A DNA stretch of 64,000 nt, from positions 62,001-126,000 of the forward strand of contig SAQG01000012.1 in the NCBI GenBank assembly GCA_004020315.1, written 5' to 3'. Below, in pieces: positions 8,720-17,851 of the stretch. Both the position numbers and the translations under genes were made by a program. Source of the DNA: Mesorhizobium sp. (lineage in GTDB: Bacteria; Pseudomonadota; Alphaproteobacteria; Rhizobiales; Rhizobiaceae). Position 1 is the first letter of the stretch. Each line of letters starts with the position of its first letter. Below the pieces are notes generated by a model. It was not told the DNA's origin, did no database searches, and was given only the letters and a program-made list of their open reading frames with translations.

Positions 8720-9945
8720 GGCGTGGGTCCTGTTGCCGGCTCGTTCGTCCGCGGAGCCTCGTTCGCGGCGAGATAGTCCTGGACCAGCGCCACCCAGTAG
8801 CGCGCCGCGTCAGGCAGGATGTCGTCGTTGAAGTCGTAGTTGGAACTGTGCAGGTCGGCGCTGTCGCCATTGCCGATGAAGAGGTAGCTGCCCGGACGCG
8901 CCTCGAGCATGAAGGCGAAGTCCTCGCTGGCGGTGATCAGCGGGAAATTCGTCTCGATACGGTCGATGCCGAAATGCCGGAGCGCCACCTGTCGGGCGAA
9001 CTCGGTCTCTTGCGGGTGGTTGACGAGAGTAGGATAGCCGCGCGGATAGGTGACCTCGGCGGTCGCGCCGTAGCTTTGCGCTTGGGCCTCGGCGAGCGCG
9101 ATGATGCGCGTGCGGATCTGTTCGCGGACAGCCTCATTGAACGTCCTGACGGTGACCTTCAGTTCGACGCTGTCGGGGATGACATTGGCGGCGATGCCGC
9201 CATGGATCGTGCCGACGGTGACCACAGCTGTCTCCAACGGGTCGACATTGCGCGACACGATCGTCTGCAACGCCATCACCAGCGAGGCGGCGGCGACTAT
9301 TGGGTCAACCGTGTGGCTGGGCCGCGCGCCATGGCCGCCCTTGCCGACGATGCGGATGATGGCAAGGTCGACGGAAGCCATGGCCGGGCCGCTGAGGAAG
9401 GCGAACTGTCCCGCCGGCACGCCTGGCCAATTGTGCAGGCCGAAGACGGCATCGACCGGGAAGCGCTCGAACAGCCCCTCCGAAATCATCGCCTTGGCGC
9501 CGGCGCCGCCTTCCTCTGCCGGCTGGAAGATCACGCGCAGCGTGCCCGAAAAGTCCCGCGTCTCGGCAAGATGGCGGGCGGCTGCCAGCAGGATCGCGGT
9601 GTGCCCATCGTGCCCGCAGGCATGCATCACGCCTGGCGTGGTGCTGGCATGGGGCAGGTCGGTCGCCTCGACGATCGGCAAGGCATCCATGTCGGCGCGG
9701 ATGCCGATGCTTTTTTCGCCGAGCCCATTGCGTAGCGTGCCGACCACGCCCGTGCGGCCGATATTCTCAGAGACCTCATAGCCCCAGGATCGCAGGCGCT
9801 CCGCGACCAGCGCGCTGGTCTTTGACTCCTTGTAGGCCAGCTCCGGCTCGCTGTGCAGCTTGCGGCGCAACGCGACGAATTCGTCCGCATGGTCGAGGAT
9901 TGCCGCTTCGGTTGTGATCGACTGCGCAGGGGCCTGAAAGGTCAT
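8716..9945 (-). CDS. M20 family amidohydrolase / N-acyl-amino-acid deacylase
   Basis: A 409-residue M20D peptidase-fold enzyme of the hippurate hydrolase/aminoacylase type. Metal-binding signatures are visible: 'MHACGHDGHTAILL' (HxxGxDGH type), 'QPAEEGGAGA' with the catalytic and metal Glu pair, 'FGLHNWPG', and near the C-terminus 'ASEDFAFML'. It would hydrolyse an N-acyl amino acid in the cytosol, for example N-acetylcysteine after C-S cleavage. It shares one base with the preceding LLM gene and overlaps the following GNAT gene, so it sits in the middle of an operon. It corresponds to YtnL/SndB in the B. subtilis comparison. Confidence 0.88.
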   Translation of the reverse strand: MTFQAPAQSITTEAAILDHADEFVALRRKLHSEPELAYKESKTSALVAERLRSWGYEVSENIGRTGVVGTLRNGLGEKSIGIRADMDALPIVEATDLPHASTTPGVMHACGHDGHTAILLAAARHLAETRDFSGTLRVIFQPAEEGGAGAKAMISEGLFERFPVDAVFGLHNWPGVPAGQFAFLSGPAMASVDLAIIRIVGKGGHGARPSHTVDPIVAAASLVMALQTIVSRNVDPLETAVVTVGTIHGGIAANVIPDSVELKVTVRTFNEAVREQIRTRIIALAEAQAQSYGATAEVTYPRGYPTLVNHPQETEFARQVALRHFGIDRIETNFPLITASEDFAFMLEARPGSYLFIGNGDSADLHSSNYDFNDDILPDAARYWVALVQDYLAANEAPRTNEPATGPTP

Positions 9946-11297
9946 CAGGCGGCTTCCTCGGTGGCCGGTGCCGCGGGAGAGGCGGCCTGCGCGTAGCGGC
10001 TCTCCTTGAAAGGCAGCCCGAGATGATCGCGCAGCGTCGTGCCGATCTGGCTGCGTGCGTGGCGGCCGCGCTTTTCCAGTATGGGCAGCACATATTCTTC
10101 GAAATCGTCGAGCCCGGATGGGATGACCTGGAAGCCCAGCACGAAACCGTCGGCCGCTCCGCCATCCACCCAGCGGGTCAGTTGGTCGGCGATTTTTTCG
10201 GGCGTGCCGATGAATTCGCTGCGCGACGTCGCCGCATCCAGCGCGACTTCGCGCAGCGTGAGCTTTTTGTCCTTGGCGACACGCTTGATGCGATCGGTGG
10301 TGGAACGGAAATTGTTCTTGCCGATATCGCCGAGTTCCGGGAACGGATCGTCGACCGGATAGGCTGTGAAATCATGGTGGTCGAAGAACCGCCCGAGATA
10401 GAGCAGCGCCTCATGAACGGTGACGAGGTCGCGTATTTCGCGATACTTGCGTTCGGCCTCTTCCTCCGTCAAGCCGACGATCGGGGCGATGCCGGGAAAG
10501 ATCTTGATATGGCCGGCGCTGCGGCCGTGCGCCACCGCGCTCTCCTTGAGCCGGCGCGACAGCTCGCGGTTCTCCTCGAAGGAGGCGGCGTTGGCGAACA
10601 CGGCATCGGCATGCCGGCCGCCAAGCGAGATGCCGTCGTCCGAACCGCCGGCCTGGAACAGCACGGGCTGACCCTGCGGCGAGCGGCCGAGATTGAGCGG
10701 CCCTTCGGCCGAATGGAAGCGTCCCTTGAAGTTCAGCCGGTGCATCTTCGAGAAATCTGCATAGCGGCCGGATTGGCGATCGCGCAGGAAGGCATCGTCG
10801 TCCCACGAATCCCACAGGCCCTTGACGATTTCGATATGCTCGGCGGCGATCTGATAGCGCAGCGCGTGCTCGGGATGCTTTTCGCGACCATAGTTTTTGG
10901 CGGAGCCCTCGAGCGGCGAGGTGACCGCATTCCAGCCGGCGCGTCCGCCGCTGACGGTGTCGATCGAGCCGAATTGCCGGGCGACGGTGAACGGGTCGCT
11001 GTAAGAGGTCGACAGCGTGCCGACCAGGCCGATGCTCTTCGTCGCCACCGCCAGCGCCGAAAGCAGCACGATCGGCTCGAAGCGGTTGAGGAAATGCGGG
11101 ATCGACTGCTCGTTGATGTAGAGCCCGTCGGCGACGAAAGCGATGGCAATGCCCGCCGCTTCCGCCTGGCGCGCGATGCGCACGTAGTAGTCGAAATTGG
11201 TGCTGGCGTCAGCGGGCACGCTCGGATGTTTCCAGGCGTTCATGTGCCCGCCCGGGCCTTGCAGCATGATGCCGAAGGGAATTCGTTGACTGCTCAT
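9945..11297 (-). CDS. NtaA/SnaA/DszA-type LLM monooxygenase (YtnJ/CmoJ-like)
   Basis: A 450-residue FMN-dependent monooxygenase of the nitrilotriacetate/dibenzothiophene-sulfone family. Family features seen are 'PFGIMLQGPGGHMNAWKHP' at the N-terminus, 'SGGRAGWNAVTSPLEGSAKNYG', 'PQGQPVLFQAGGSDDGISLG' and 'ADGFVLGFQVIPSGLDDFEE'. In B. subtilis the equivalent YtnJ/CmoJ cleaves the C-S bond of N-acetylated S-alkyl cysteines. It lies 27 bp after the truncated LLM gene and runs straight into the deacylase gene. An FMN reductase to supply it is at 19352-19909. Confidence 0.9.
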   Translation of the reverse strand: MSSQRIPFGIMLQGPGGHMNAWKHPSVPADASTNFDYYVRIARQAEAAGIAIAFVADGLYINEQSIPHFLNRFEPIVLLSALAVATKSIGLVGTLSTSYSDPFTVARQFGSIDTVSGGRAGWNAVTSPLEGSAKNYGREKHPEHALRYQIAAEHIEIVKGLWDSWDDDAFLRDRQSGRYADFSKMHRLNFKGRFHSAEGPLNLGRSPQGQPVLFQAGGSDDGISLGGRHADAVFANAASFEENRELSRRLKESAVAHGRSAGHIKIFPGIAPIVGLTEEEAERKYREIRDLVTVHEALLYLGRFFDHHDFTAYPVDDPFPELGDIGKNNFRSTTDRIKRVAKDKKLTLREVALDAATSRSEFIGTPEKIADQLTRWVDGGAADGFVLGFQVIPSGLDDFEEYVLPILEKRGRHARSQIGTTLRDHLGLPFKESRYAQAASPAAPATEEAA

Positions 11298-11324
11298 GAC
11301 GGCAAGCTCCTTGATCCGTTTGCT

Positions 11325-12188
11325 TCAGGCCGCGGCCGCCGGCCGCTCGCGCACCAGCATCTCGGCGGTGGCGAGGCGCCACAGGCCGCCGACGGCCGGC
11401 TCGACGATGAATTCGCTGGTGCCGGAGCGCGCATGCAGGCGGTCCAGTTCGGAACGGACCTGGTCCGGTGTTCCCGCGATCACGCTCGGTTGCTTGGCCT
11501 CAACGCGGTATTCGGCCGAGCCCAGCTGGCGCGCATAGTCCCTTGCCTGCTCCTCGCTGCCGACGGTGACGCTTTGGGCGCCGGGGACATGCACCTTGAA
11601 CAGCTTGATCTTCTCAGTCTGCGCTTCGGCCTCGCCGGCATATTCGGAGACGATGACTGAGACCGCGACGATCGGCGCGCGGCCGGTCTGCGCCCGGTAG
11701 GCCGCAACGGTGTCATCGAGCAGAGCATCGTCGCCGTTGAGATGGCGGGCGAATACGAATTCCCATCGATGCGCCGCGGCGAGCAGCGCGCTATCGACGC
11801 TCGCCCCGAGCAGGAAGCGCTGCAGTGCGACCGCCGGACGCGGCGTGGCGCTCAACCCCTCGACCGGAGTGGCGCCGTCAAGATAGGCGCCAAGTTCGGC
11901 AACCTGCTCGCCGAAATCCGACTTGCGCGATGGGTCGCGATTGCCCTGCAGGGCGCGGGTCGACAGCGGCAGGCCGCCGGGCGCCTTGCCAATGCCGAGA
12001 TCGACACGTCCTGGCGCCAGCGAGGCGAGCAGGTGAAAATTCTCGGCGACCTTGTAGGGACTGTAGTGTTGCAGCATGACGCCGCCGGAACCGATGCGGA
12101 TCCGGCTCGTGTGGGCGAGCAGGTAGGCAATCAGCACTTCCGGTGAGGAGCTGGCGAGTTCCGGCGCGTTGTGATGCTCGGCGACCCA
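11325..12188 (-). pseudogene. MsnO8-type LLM oxidoreductase lacking its N-terminus
   Basis: The sequence from 'WVAEHHNAPELASSSPEVLI' to the C-terminus is an intact luciferase-like (MsnO8 family) domain, ending in 'ERPAAAA'. The first about 40 residues of the family (first beta strand and helix) are missing. The frame can be read from 12224, but the extra 12 residues ('MSEKPIRRCRSW') come from a DUF3088 gene read in another frame, so this is a fusion artefact. The junction lies at 12187-12189. A fortuitous start could still make a protein, but without the first TIM-barrel strand it is probably inactive. Confidence 0.8.
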
Positions 12189-12444
12189 CCAGGACCGGCA
12201 GCGCCTTATTGGCTTCTCCGACAAGCTCTATCACGTCGGCGCGCGGCCGGGGAAAGGCGATGCGACGAACATCGATCGCATCGAGAAGACTTGGAAAGGA
12301 TACCAGCACCCCTTCCACCAGCGCCGAATGGCGGCAGAAGAAACGCCGCCCCGGAAATTTGGCGTCTTCGAAGTCAGGGGCGAGCAGGAACAGGACGGCC
12401 TTGTCTGGATTGGCAAAGGTCAAAGGATTTTCCACTTCGAACAT
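12187..12444 (-). pseudogene. DUF3088-family protein, 3' end lost
   Basis: From an ATG at 12444 the frame reads 'KAVLFLLAPDFEDAKFPG', 'RHSALVEGVLVSFPSLLDAI' and 'IAFPRPRADVIELVGE'. This is the start of a DUF3088 protein (thioredoxin-like fold, function unknown). After 'LPVLV' it breaks into the LLM remnant in a different frame. About 86 residues remain of a normal length near 110-130. Its start overlaps the OsmC pseudogene, so the two were probably once co-transcribed. Confidence 0.75.
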
Positions 12445-12984
12445 TGTATTCGGGCGGCCGACAACCTGGCCGATGAGGCAGCTAAGTTCTGGTGCAATTC
12501 CAGGCTTACGGGAACCGGATTTCTGAGAATATCGAGCACTGGGCAGTGTTGATCAACCGTATCTCTCAGACGCTGTATCTCGACCTCGGAGGCCGTACTG
12601 TCTATCGTCACGGTACCAAAAATATTCCGGAAGCCCGGGCGGACGGAAGCGTCGACGTTGAACAAGCCTCGCAGATCGATCTCTCCTTCGAGCTTGACCG
12701 AGACGCTTCTGACCGGGACACCCAGAGCATCCGCGTAAAGCCGGTATGTGATCTCCTGCCAGGAACCGAGGGCTGCCAGAATGTATTCGACCGGATTGGG
12801 TGCGGTTTCTGTTCCGCCAAGGCCTGCGGGCTCATCGACCTTGATCGTGAATTGTCGGGTGCTGACGCTGCTGCCACACCGTCTCCAGACGGGAATGCGC
12901 CGAGAAGGTTGCGACAGCTTTTTCGGGTGAGCTGCGCAGTGCGGATTGCGTGCCAGTGAAAACGTCTTTGAACTTAAATCCCAT
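12420..12984 (-). pseudogene. OsmC-family protein with internal frameshift
   Basis: An ATG at 12984 opens 'MGFKFKDVFTGTQSAL...ATFSAHSRLE', then reaches a stop. The homology resumes in another frame from about 12885 as 'STRQFTIKVDEPAGLGGTE', 'PNPVEYILAALGSWQEITYR' and 'HCPVLDILRNPVPVSLEL'. Together these make a full OsmC/Ohr-like thiol peroxidase-fold protein broken once. The expected catalytic Cys position after 'LAALGS' carries Trp ('SWQEI', where relatives have C), while the second Cys ('HCPV') is kept. OsmC-like genes often sit in organosulfur clusters, as here. Confidence 0.75.
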
Positions 12985-13019
12985 TGTAACTTCCTTTAGC
13001 TGATCTTCTGGCGTGGGCC

Positions 13020-13140
13020 CTACGCGACGGGTTCCAGTGAGGACACGCTCGCAAAGGTCTGCTCGATGTCAGCCAGAATTTCGTCGATGTGTTCCAGACC
13101 AATCGAGAGCCTCACACAGGCGGCTTCGTGGTATAGAGAC
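13020..13140 (-). pseudogene. C-terminal scrap of a Cys/Met-metabolism PLP enzyme
   Basis: About 37 codons ending in TAG at 13020 read 'EAACVRLSIGLEHIDEILAD' and on to 'LEPVA'. This matches the last helix region of trans-sulfuration enzymes (O-acetylhomoserine sulfhydrylase/cystathionine gamma-synthase type, consensus 'RLSVGLEHxDDI'). Nothing upstream matches the catalytic domain. The call rests on a short stretch. Confidence 0.45.
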
Positions 13141-13237
13141 GGTTGTCTTGCCCTATAGAACAAGGGCAGTTGCCGGCTAGGACTGCGACATCCTGCGGTC
13201 GACGAGGCTGAGGCGCTGCTTGAAACCATGTCGGCGG

Positions 13238-14071
13238 TCAGGCGCTGCGGCGAGCGAGTTCGGCGTCAGCATCGATTCCAGTCCGCGACACGCCAAGCCA
13301 GGATAACACCTCGTCGCGAAGCCGAATGAAATTCGGATCGGAGCGGTCGCGAGACACTGCGTCGGTGACGGGCAGGATCGTGGCGATCCGCCCAGGATGG
13401 GGATGCATGATGACGATCCGATCTCCGAGATAGACTGCTTCATCGACGTCGTGCGTGACGAGCACGGCGGTCGTGCCCTCGTGCCGGACAATCCTTTGAA
13501 GCTCGTCCTGCAAGCGCAGCCGGGTGAGCGCGTCGAGGGCCCCCAGCGGCTCGTCGAGCAGCAGGAAGCGCGGCTTCGTGACGAGCGCGCGGGCGATCGC
13601 CACACGCTGCGCCATGCCGCCAGACAATTGGGCGGGATAGGCTTTAGCAAATTGGTCGAGGCCGACGAGATGCAGATGGTCGCGAACGAGCTCGCCCCGT
13701 TCGGCAGCGCCCAACCCGCTTTGGCGCAGCGCCGCCGCGACATTGGCCTCGACATTCAGCCAGGGCAAAAGCCTGTGCTCCTGGAAAACGATCGAGCGGT
13801 CGAGACCCGGCCGTTCCACCCTGTGCCCATCGACCCGGATGTCTCCGTCATAGTCAGTGTCGAGGCCGAGAACGAGCCGCAGCAAGGTGGATTTGCCGCA
13901 GCCTGAGGCTCCCACGATGCTGACGAACTCGCCGTCGTCGACGGCAAGCCGGATATGCGACAGCGCCTGGACCCGACGGCCGGCGACACTGAACCTCTTG
14001 CTGACGTCAGCGATCTCCAGTGCGTGGCTTTGGCCACGTCCCTGTTCGGAAATGGCGACAGGGCCGGTCAT
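13238..14071 (-). CDS. Sulfonate/taurine-type ABC transporter ATPase (SsuB/TauB-like)
   Basis: A 277-residue cytoplasmic ATPase. Walker A is 'GASGCGKST', the Q-loop region '[19 protein letters not shown]', the signature '[19 protein letters not shown]', Walker B '[16 protein letters not shown]' and the H-switch '[11 protein letters not shown]'. The phrase '[12 protein letters not shown]' and the order of the operon place it in the nitrate/sulfonate/taurine branch. The ATG at 14071 overlaps the stop of the preceding permease by four bases. It would energise the two permeases at 14068-15731. Confidence 0.9.
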   Translation of the reverse strand: MTGPVAISEQGRGQSHALEIADVSKRFSVAGRRVQALSHIRLAVDDGEFVSIVGASGCGKSTLLRLVLGLDTDYDGDIRVDGHRVERPGLDRSIVFQEHRLLPWLNVEANVAAALRQSGLGAAERGELVRDHLHLVGLDQFAKAYPAQLSGGMAQRVAIARALVTKPRFLLLDEPLGALDALTRLRLQDELQRIVRHEGTTAVLVTHDVDEAVYLGDRIVIMHPHPGRIATILPVTDAVSRDRSDPNFIRLRDEVLSWLGVSRTGIDADAELARRSA

Positions 14072-14892
14072 GGGATCCTCCAGCGCAGAAGGCGATGCTC
14101 CAGAGAGCCGGCGATAACATTGAAGACCACGCCGACGCCGCCGAGCAGCAGAATGCACAGCAGCAATAAATCCATGTGGAACAGGTGCTGGCCCTCGTTC
14201 ATGCGCCCGCCTATGCCGGGCGCGATGTTGAGCAGGAGCTCGGCCCCCACCGTCGCGGTCCAGGCGTAGATCAGCGCCGAATGAAGACCCGTGAAGATTT
14301 GCGGCAGCGCACCCGGAATGGCGATGATCCGGGCGAAGTCGAACCAGCCGAAGGTCAGCACTTCGGCAAGCTCGCGATAGCTGCGCGGGATGCCGGAGAC
14401 CCCCTGCCAGGTGTTAATCAAGGCCGGCTGGAACGCCGCAAGCGCGATGAAGACGACCTTGCCGGCCTCGCCCCCGCCGAACCACATTGAGATGAGGGGA
14501 ACCCAGGCGAAGAGGGCGATCTGGCGGTGTACCAGCAGCACCGGCCCCAGAAGGCGTTCGAGGAGGCGGGAAAACCCGATCGCCAAACCAAGCGCGATGC
14601 CGGCCACACTGCCGCACACAAAACCGATCAGGTCTCGTTCCAGGCTGGCCAGAAGATTGAAGGCGAGACCGCCGCGGCTGAACTCTGCCACGCCGCGGGC
14701 CACTACCTCTTCCAGTGGCGGCAGAAAACGCGGGTCCGCAACGCCGGCATGGGCAAGCAACTCCCAAATCGCGAGCAGCGCAATCGGTACCGCAAGCGGC
14801 CGCAAATGTCGGCCGAGGAAGGGGGAGGGCGGCGGTCCGATGGGAGCGGTGTGCGACAACCGCTCCCGGCCCGCAATCGTGATCAGGCTCAT
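14068..14892 (-). CDS. Sulfonate-type ABC transporter permease (SsuC-like), second copy
   Basis: A 274-residue inner-membrane permease starting at the ATG at 14892, which overlaps the stop of the upstream permease gene (ATGA). It has about six helices and the EAA-type loop 'RSYRELAEVLTFGWFDFARI', followed by 'IPGALPQIFTGLHSAL', typical of SsuC/TauC. It differs clearly from its neighbour at 14889-15731, so the channel is probably a heterodimer, whereas ssu and tau systems normally encode one permease. Confidence 0.88.
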   Translation of the reverse strand: MSLITIAGRERLSHTAPIGPPPSPFLGRHLRPLAVPIALLAIWELLAHAGVADPRFLPPLEEVVARGVAEFSRGGLAFNLLASLERDLIGFVCGSVAGIALGLAIGFSRLLERLLGPVLLVHRQIALFAWVPLISMWFGGGEAGKVVFIALAAFQPALINTWQGVSGIPRSYRELAEVLTFGWFDFARIIAIPGALPQIFTGLHSALIYAWTATVGAELLLNIAPGIGGRMNEGQHLFHMDLLLLCILLLGGVGVVFNVIAGSLEHRLLRWRIP

Positions 14893-15731
14893 CGTGAGGT
14901 CTCCGGACGCCAGCGTTGCAGACGGTTTTCGGCAAGCGTGAGCAGGCCATGGATCACCAATCCGATCAGGCCGACCACGATCATGGCCGAAAGAACGAGT
15001 TCCAATTGGAAGAGCTGACGGCCATAGGCCATCAGGTATCCGAGCCCTTCGAACGATGCGATGAGTTCTACCGCAACCAGGGTCTGCCAGCCATTGGCAA
15101 GGCCTTCTCGCAGCCCTGTAAAGATCGATGGCACGGCGGAAGGCAGCACGATCATCGTAAGTTTCGACCAGCGGCTGAACGAAAGGACACGGCCAAGCTC
15201 CACATAAGCTTCCGGAACGTCGCGCACGCCTTGGGACGTGTTCAGGACGACTGGAATGAAGGCTGACCATCCGATGACGATGATCTTCAGGCCTTCGTCT
15301 ATGCCGACGATGAGAATGACGATCGGCATCCAGCCGAGGGTCGGGACCTGGCTGAGGGCCAGGAACAGCGGATCGACGAATTCGCGAAGTGTCTTCGACA
15401 GGCCGACTGCCGTGCCGAAGACGAGGCCAACCGCCGCACCGGCGGCAAATCCCTCCGCAACGCGCTCAAGGCTCGTCATAGTGCTGGAGAGCAGTGAGCC
15501 ATCCTGAATGCCGTCCAACAAGGTGTCGAGCACGATCCATGGAGGCGGCAGGATCTGCTCCGGCAAATGGCCAAGGAGAGCGGCGACAGTCCAGGCCGTC
15601 AGAAGGCCAAGCGGGACCACGAGGCCGAGAAGCAGGATGCCGGCGGCCGGGAAGTTGCCCCGGCGAACGGGGGCAGCACCTGCGGTGCTGTCCCCGGGGC
15701 CAGTCTGGGTCGCGCTGAGGCCGGCGGCCAT
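14889..15731 (-). CDS. Sulfonate-type ABC transporter permease (SsuC-like), first copy
   Basis: A 280-residue permease with an N-terminal helix ('AAGILLLGLVVPLGLLTAW') and a binding-protein-dependent transport core. The EAA loop reads 'EAYVELGRVLSFSRWSKL', then 'VLPSAVPSIFTGLREGLA'. It starts one base after the stop of the binding-protein gene and overlaps the second permease gene by four bases, so all transporter subunits are tightly coupled. Confidence 0.88.
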   Translation of the reverse strand: MAAGLSATQTGPGDSTAGAAPVRRGNFPAAGILLLGLVVPLGLLTAWTVAALLGHLPEQILPPPWIVLDTLLDGIQDGSLLSSTMTSLERVAEGFAAGAAVGLVFGTAVGLSKTLREFVDPLFLALSQVPTLGWMPIVILIVGIDEGLKIIVIGWSAFIPVVLNTSQGVRDVPEAYVELGRVLSFSRWSKLTMIVLPSAVPSIFTGLREGLANGWQTLVAVELIASFEGLGYLMAYGRQLFQLELVLSAMIVVGLIGLVIHGLLTLAENRLQRWRPETSR

Positions 15732-15732
15732 C

Positions 15733-16824
15733 CTAGTTGCTCGCCGCCTTGGTGTGTTCGACCTCGCCCTCGGTTACTTTCTGGCCCTTTGCGTCGAAGG
15801 TGGACCAGTAGTTCTCGAGCTTCAGGTCTATCAGGGCCTGCTTGAGGTACTTGGTCTCGAACCAGCTGTCGATGTCGACGTCCTTCTTGATCAGGCCATA
15901 GGCTTTGGCGCGCTCGGCCTGGTCCTTGTAGCGCGCAATGATGAAATCATCGACGACAGGCGACAGGCGGTGGGCCAGGCGCTCGTCCTTGAAATCGGCC
16001 TCGAAGCTTTCGACCGGCAGGCCAGCCTTGGACCAGACCTCGAAGACTGCCTGGCGATTGGCCTCGTCCGAGCCGAAGCGCGCGGCCCTGACGAAGGCGC
16101 GCACGACCTTGGCGGTGAACTCAGGATGGGCCTTCTCGAACTCAGTGGTGACGAGGAGCCCGGCATTTCGCCCGAGGGTCGGGTCGTCGTTCTTGGTCGA
16201 GTAGATGATCTTGACCGCGCCGCGCTTGGCGAGGTCTAGGTATTCCGAGCCGCCGAAGGAAGCCTCGACATTGCCCGAAATGAGCGCGGCCGTGGCGGAA
16301 TTCGAGTCGAGGCTGACGAAGCGGATGTCCTTTTCGGTGAGGCCGTGCTTTTCGAGGACGCGGTCAGTGGCGATCTGCAAATTGGTGCCGCGGAACTGCG
16401 CCACCTTGTGGCCCTTCAGGTCCTCCACGGTCTTGAGCTGCGAATCCGGGGGTACGGCAAGATAAAGCGCATCATGGCTGCCGGCTGAGGCCAGATATTT
16501 CGTCTGCAGGCCGCGCGAGCGGCCGACGATCGAAGGCAGGTCGCCGAGGCCGGCGGCGAAATCAAGCTGTCCGGCGGCGAGCGACTCGTTGAGGGCCGGG
16601 CCGGCGCCACGGAAGAAGGTCCAGGTGATCTTTGTCTCCGGCACGTCCTTGAACTCGGCCTCGACAAGCTGCTGCACGTTGGCCACGGCGACGTAGTCGC
16701 CATAGGCATAGGGCCGGTCGTCGATGCCGGTTCCGGGATAGCCGATGCGGATGACGGTCTCGGCGGACGCGGGAGCGGCGGTGAGAAGGCCACCGATCAG
16801 GGCTGCGATATGCGCGAATTTCAT
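15733..16824 (-). CDS. Sulfonate/sulfur-ester ABC transporter binding protein (SsuA-like)
   Basis: A 363-residue periplasmic binding protein of the NMT1/SsuA class. A signal peptide covers about residues 1-21 ('AALIGGLLTAAPASAE'). The mature protein has 'RIGYPGTGIDDRPYAYG', 'NESLAAGQLDFAAGLGDLPS' and 'LKGHKVAQFRGTNLQIATDR', as in aliphatic sulfonate and taurine receptors. It is followed by two permeases and an ATPase and preceded by a TauD-type dioxygenase and an LLM monooxygenase. This supports a sulfonate, sulfate ester or sulfone as ligand (inference). Confidence 0.88.
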   Translation of the reverse strand: MKFAHIAALIGGLLTAAPASAETVIRIGYPGTGIDDRPYAYGDYVAVANVQQLVEAEFKDVPETKITWTFFRGAGPALNESLAAGQLDFAAGLGDLPSIVGRSRGLQTKYLASAGSHDALYLAVPPDSQLKTVEDLKGHKVAQFRGTNLQIATDRVLEKHGLTEKDIRFVSLDSNSATAALISGNVEASFGGSEYLDLAKRGAVKIIYSTKNDDPTLGRNAGLLVTTEFEKAHPEFTAKVVRAFVRAARFGSDEANRQAVFEVWSKAGLPVESFEADFKDERLAHRLSPVVDDFIIARYKDQAERAKAYGLIKKDVDIDSWFETKYLKQALIDLKLENYWSTFDAKGQKVTEGEVEHTKAASN

Positions 16825-16851
16825 GCGTGAGGATCCTTGCTGGAGAGAAAG

Positions 16852-17781
16852 TCAGGCGGCGCGAGCAACGGCGTCGCGAACGAGCTTCTTGCGGGTGACG
16901 CTATGGCGGCCATCGACGCTCACGGGTACGTCGCCGTCGAGCGTGGTGCGGCGCACGACCCGGGCGCGGTCGCCATAGTCGTTGACGGCGTAATGCTGGG
17001 TGGCACGGTTGTCCCAGATCGCGACGTCGTTCGCTCGCCAGCGCCAGCGCACCGTATTTTCAATCAGCAGGACATGAGACTGCAGGAGGGCATAGAGCTG
17101 CTCGGAATCGCTCTTCGAATAACCGACGAAGCGTTGCACGAAGGAGCCGAGGACGAGCGAGCGCTCGCCGGTTTCGGGATGGACGCGCACCACGGGGTGG
17201 TCGGTCTCGTAGACGGTCGAAGCAAAGACCTCTTCATAGTGGCGGCGGTCGGCCTCGCTGGCATGCGGGCGCTGTGCGGCATAGTCATAGGCGTTGCTGT
17301 GGGTTGCCCACAGCTGTTCGGCGGAGGTCTTGAGCGCCGGTGGCAGGCTCTCGTACGCCGCTACCGTGTTGGACCAAACCGTATCGCCGCCGACCTCGGG
17401 AATGGTCACACCGCGCAGGATCGAGATCTTGGGATAGGCGTCGACGAAGGTCACGTCGGTGTGCCAGGCATCGGCGCGGCCACCTCGTGACGAGTCAAGT
17501 TCAAGGATCGATGTCGTACCATTGCGTACATGTTCCGTCGGATGGGGAACGAGATTGCCAAGGCGCTTGGAAAAACGCTCCTGTTCGGCATCGGTGAGCT
17601 GATCCTGGTCGCGAAAGAAGATCACCTTGTGCTGCAGCAGGGCTGCATTGATGGCTGCTATCGCCTCGTCGGAAAGGTCGCCCGAAAGCTTGATGCCGGC
17701 GATCTCGGCGCCGATCCGCGCGGCGACCGGTTTGATCGTCAGCGAGGATGGGGTAGGGCGAGGTTGGGTTGATGTGGTCAT
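16852..17781 (-). CDS. TauD/TfdA-family Fe(II)/2-oxoglutarate dioxygenase
   Basis: A 309-residue non-haem iron dioxygenase. The metal triad is visible as 'DAWHTDVTFVDAYPK' (HxD) and the distal His in 'WDNRATQHYAVNDYGDRARV', followed by the 2-oxoglutarate-binding Arg in 'RVVRRTTLDG'. Enzymes of this family (TauD, AtsK) release sulfite or sulfate from taurine, alkyl sulfates or related compounds. The gene sits between the binding-protein gene and an LLM monooxygenase gene, all in one direction with short gaps. The exact substrate cannot be read from the sequence. Confidence 0.88.
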   Translation of the reverse strand: MTTSTQPRPTPSSLTIKPVAARIGAEIAGIKLSGDLSDEAIAAINAALLQHKVIFFRDQDQLTDAEQERFSKRLGNLVPHPTEHVRNGTTSILELDSSRGGRADAWHTDVTFVDAYPKISILRGVTIPEVGGDTVWSNTVAAYESLPPALKTSAEQLWATHSNAYDYAAQRPHASEADRRHYEEVFASTVYETDHPVVRVHPETGERSLVLGSFVQRFVGYSKSDSEQLYALLQSHVLLIENTVRWRWRANDVAIWDNRATQHYAVNDYGDRARVVRRTTLDGDVPVSVDGRHSVTRKKLVRDAVARAA

Positions 17782-17851
17782 GAGGGACTGCTCCTTGGTT
17801 GGGCCGCCGGCGTGGCTCGGCCCTTTGCCGGTTGGTTGATTGGGACTTCGG

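Noticed and set aside
10023..11660. A 545-codon open frame on the plus strand
   Set aside because: Antisense to the NtaA-type monooxygenase and the LLM remnant, without recognisable domains.
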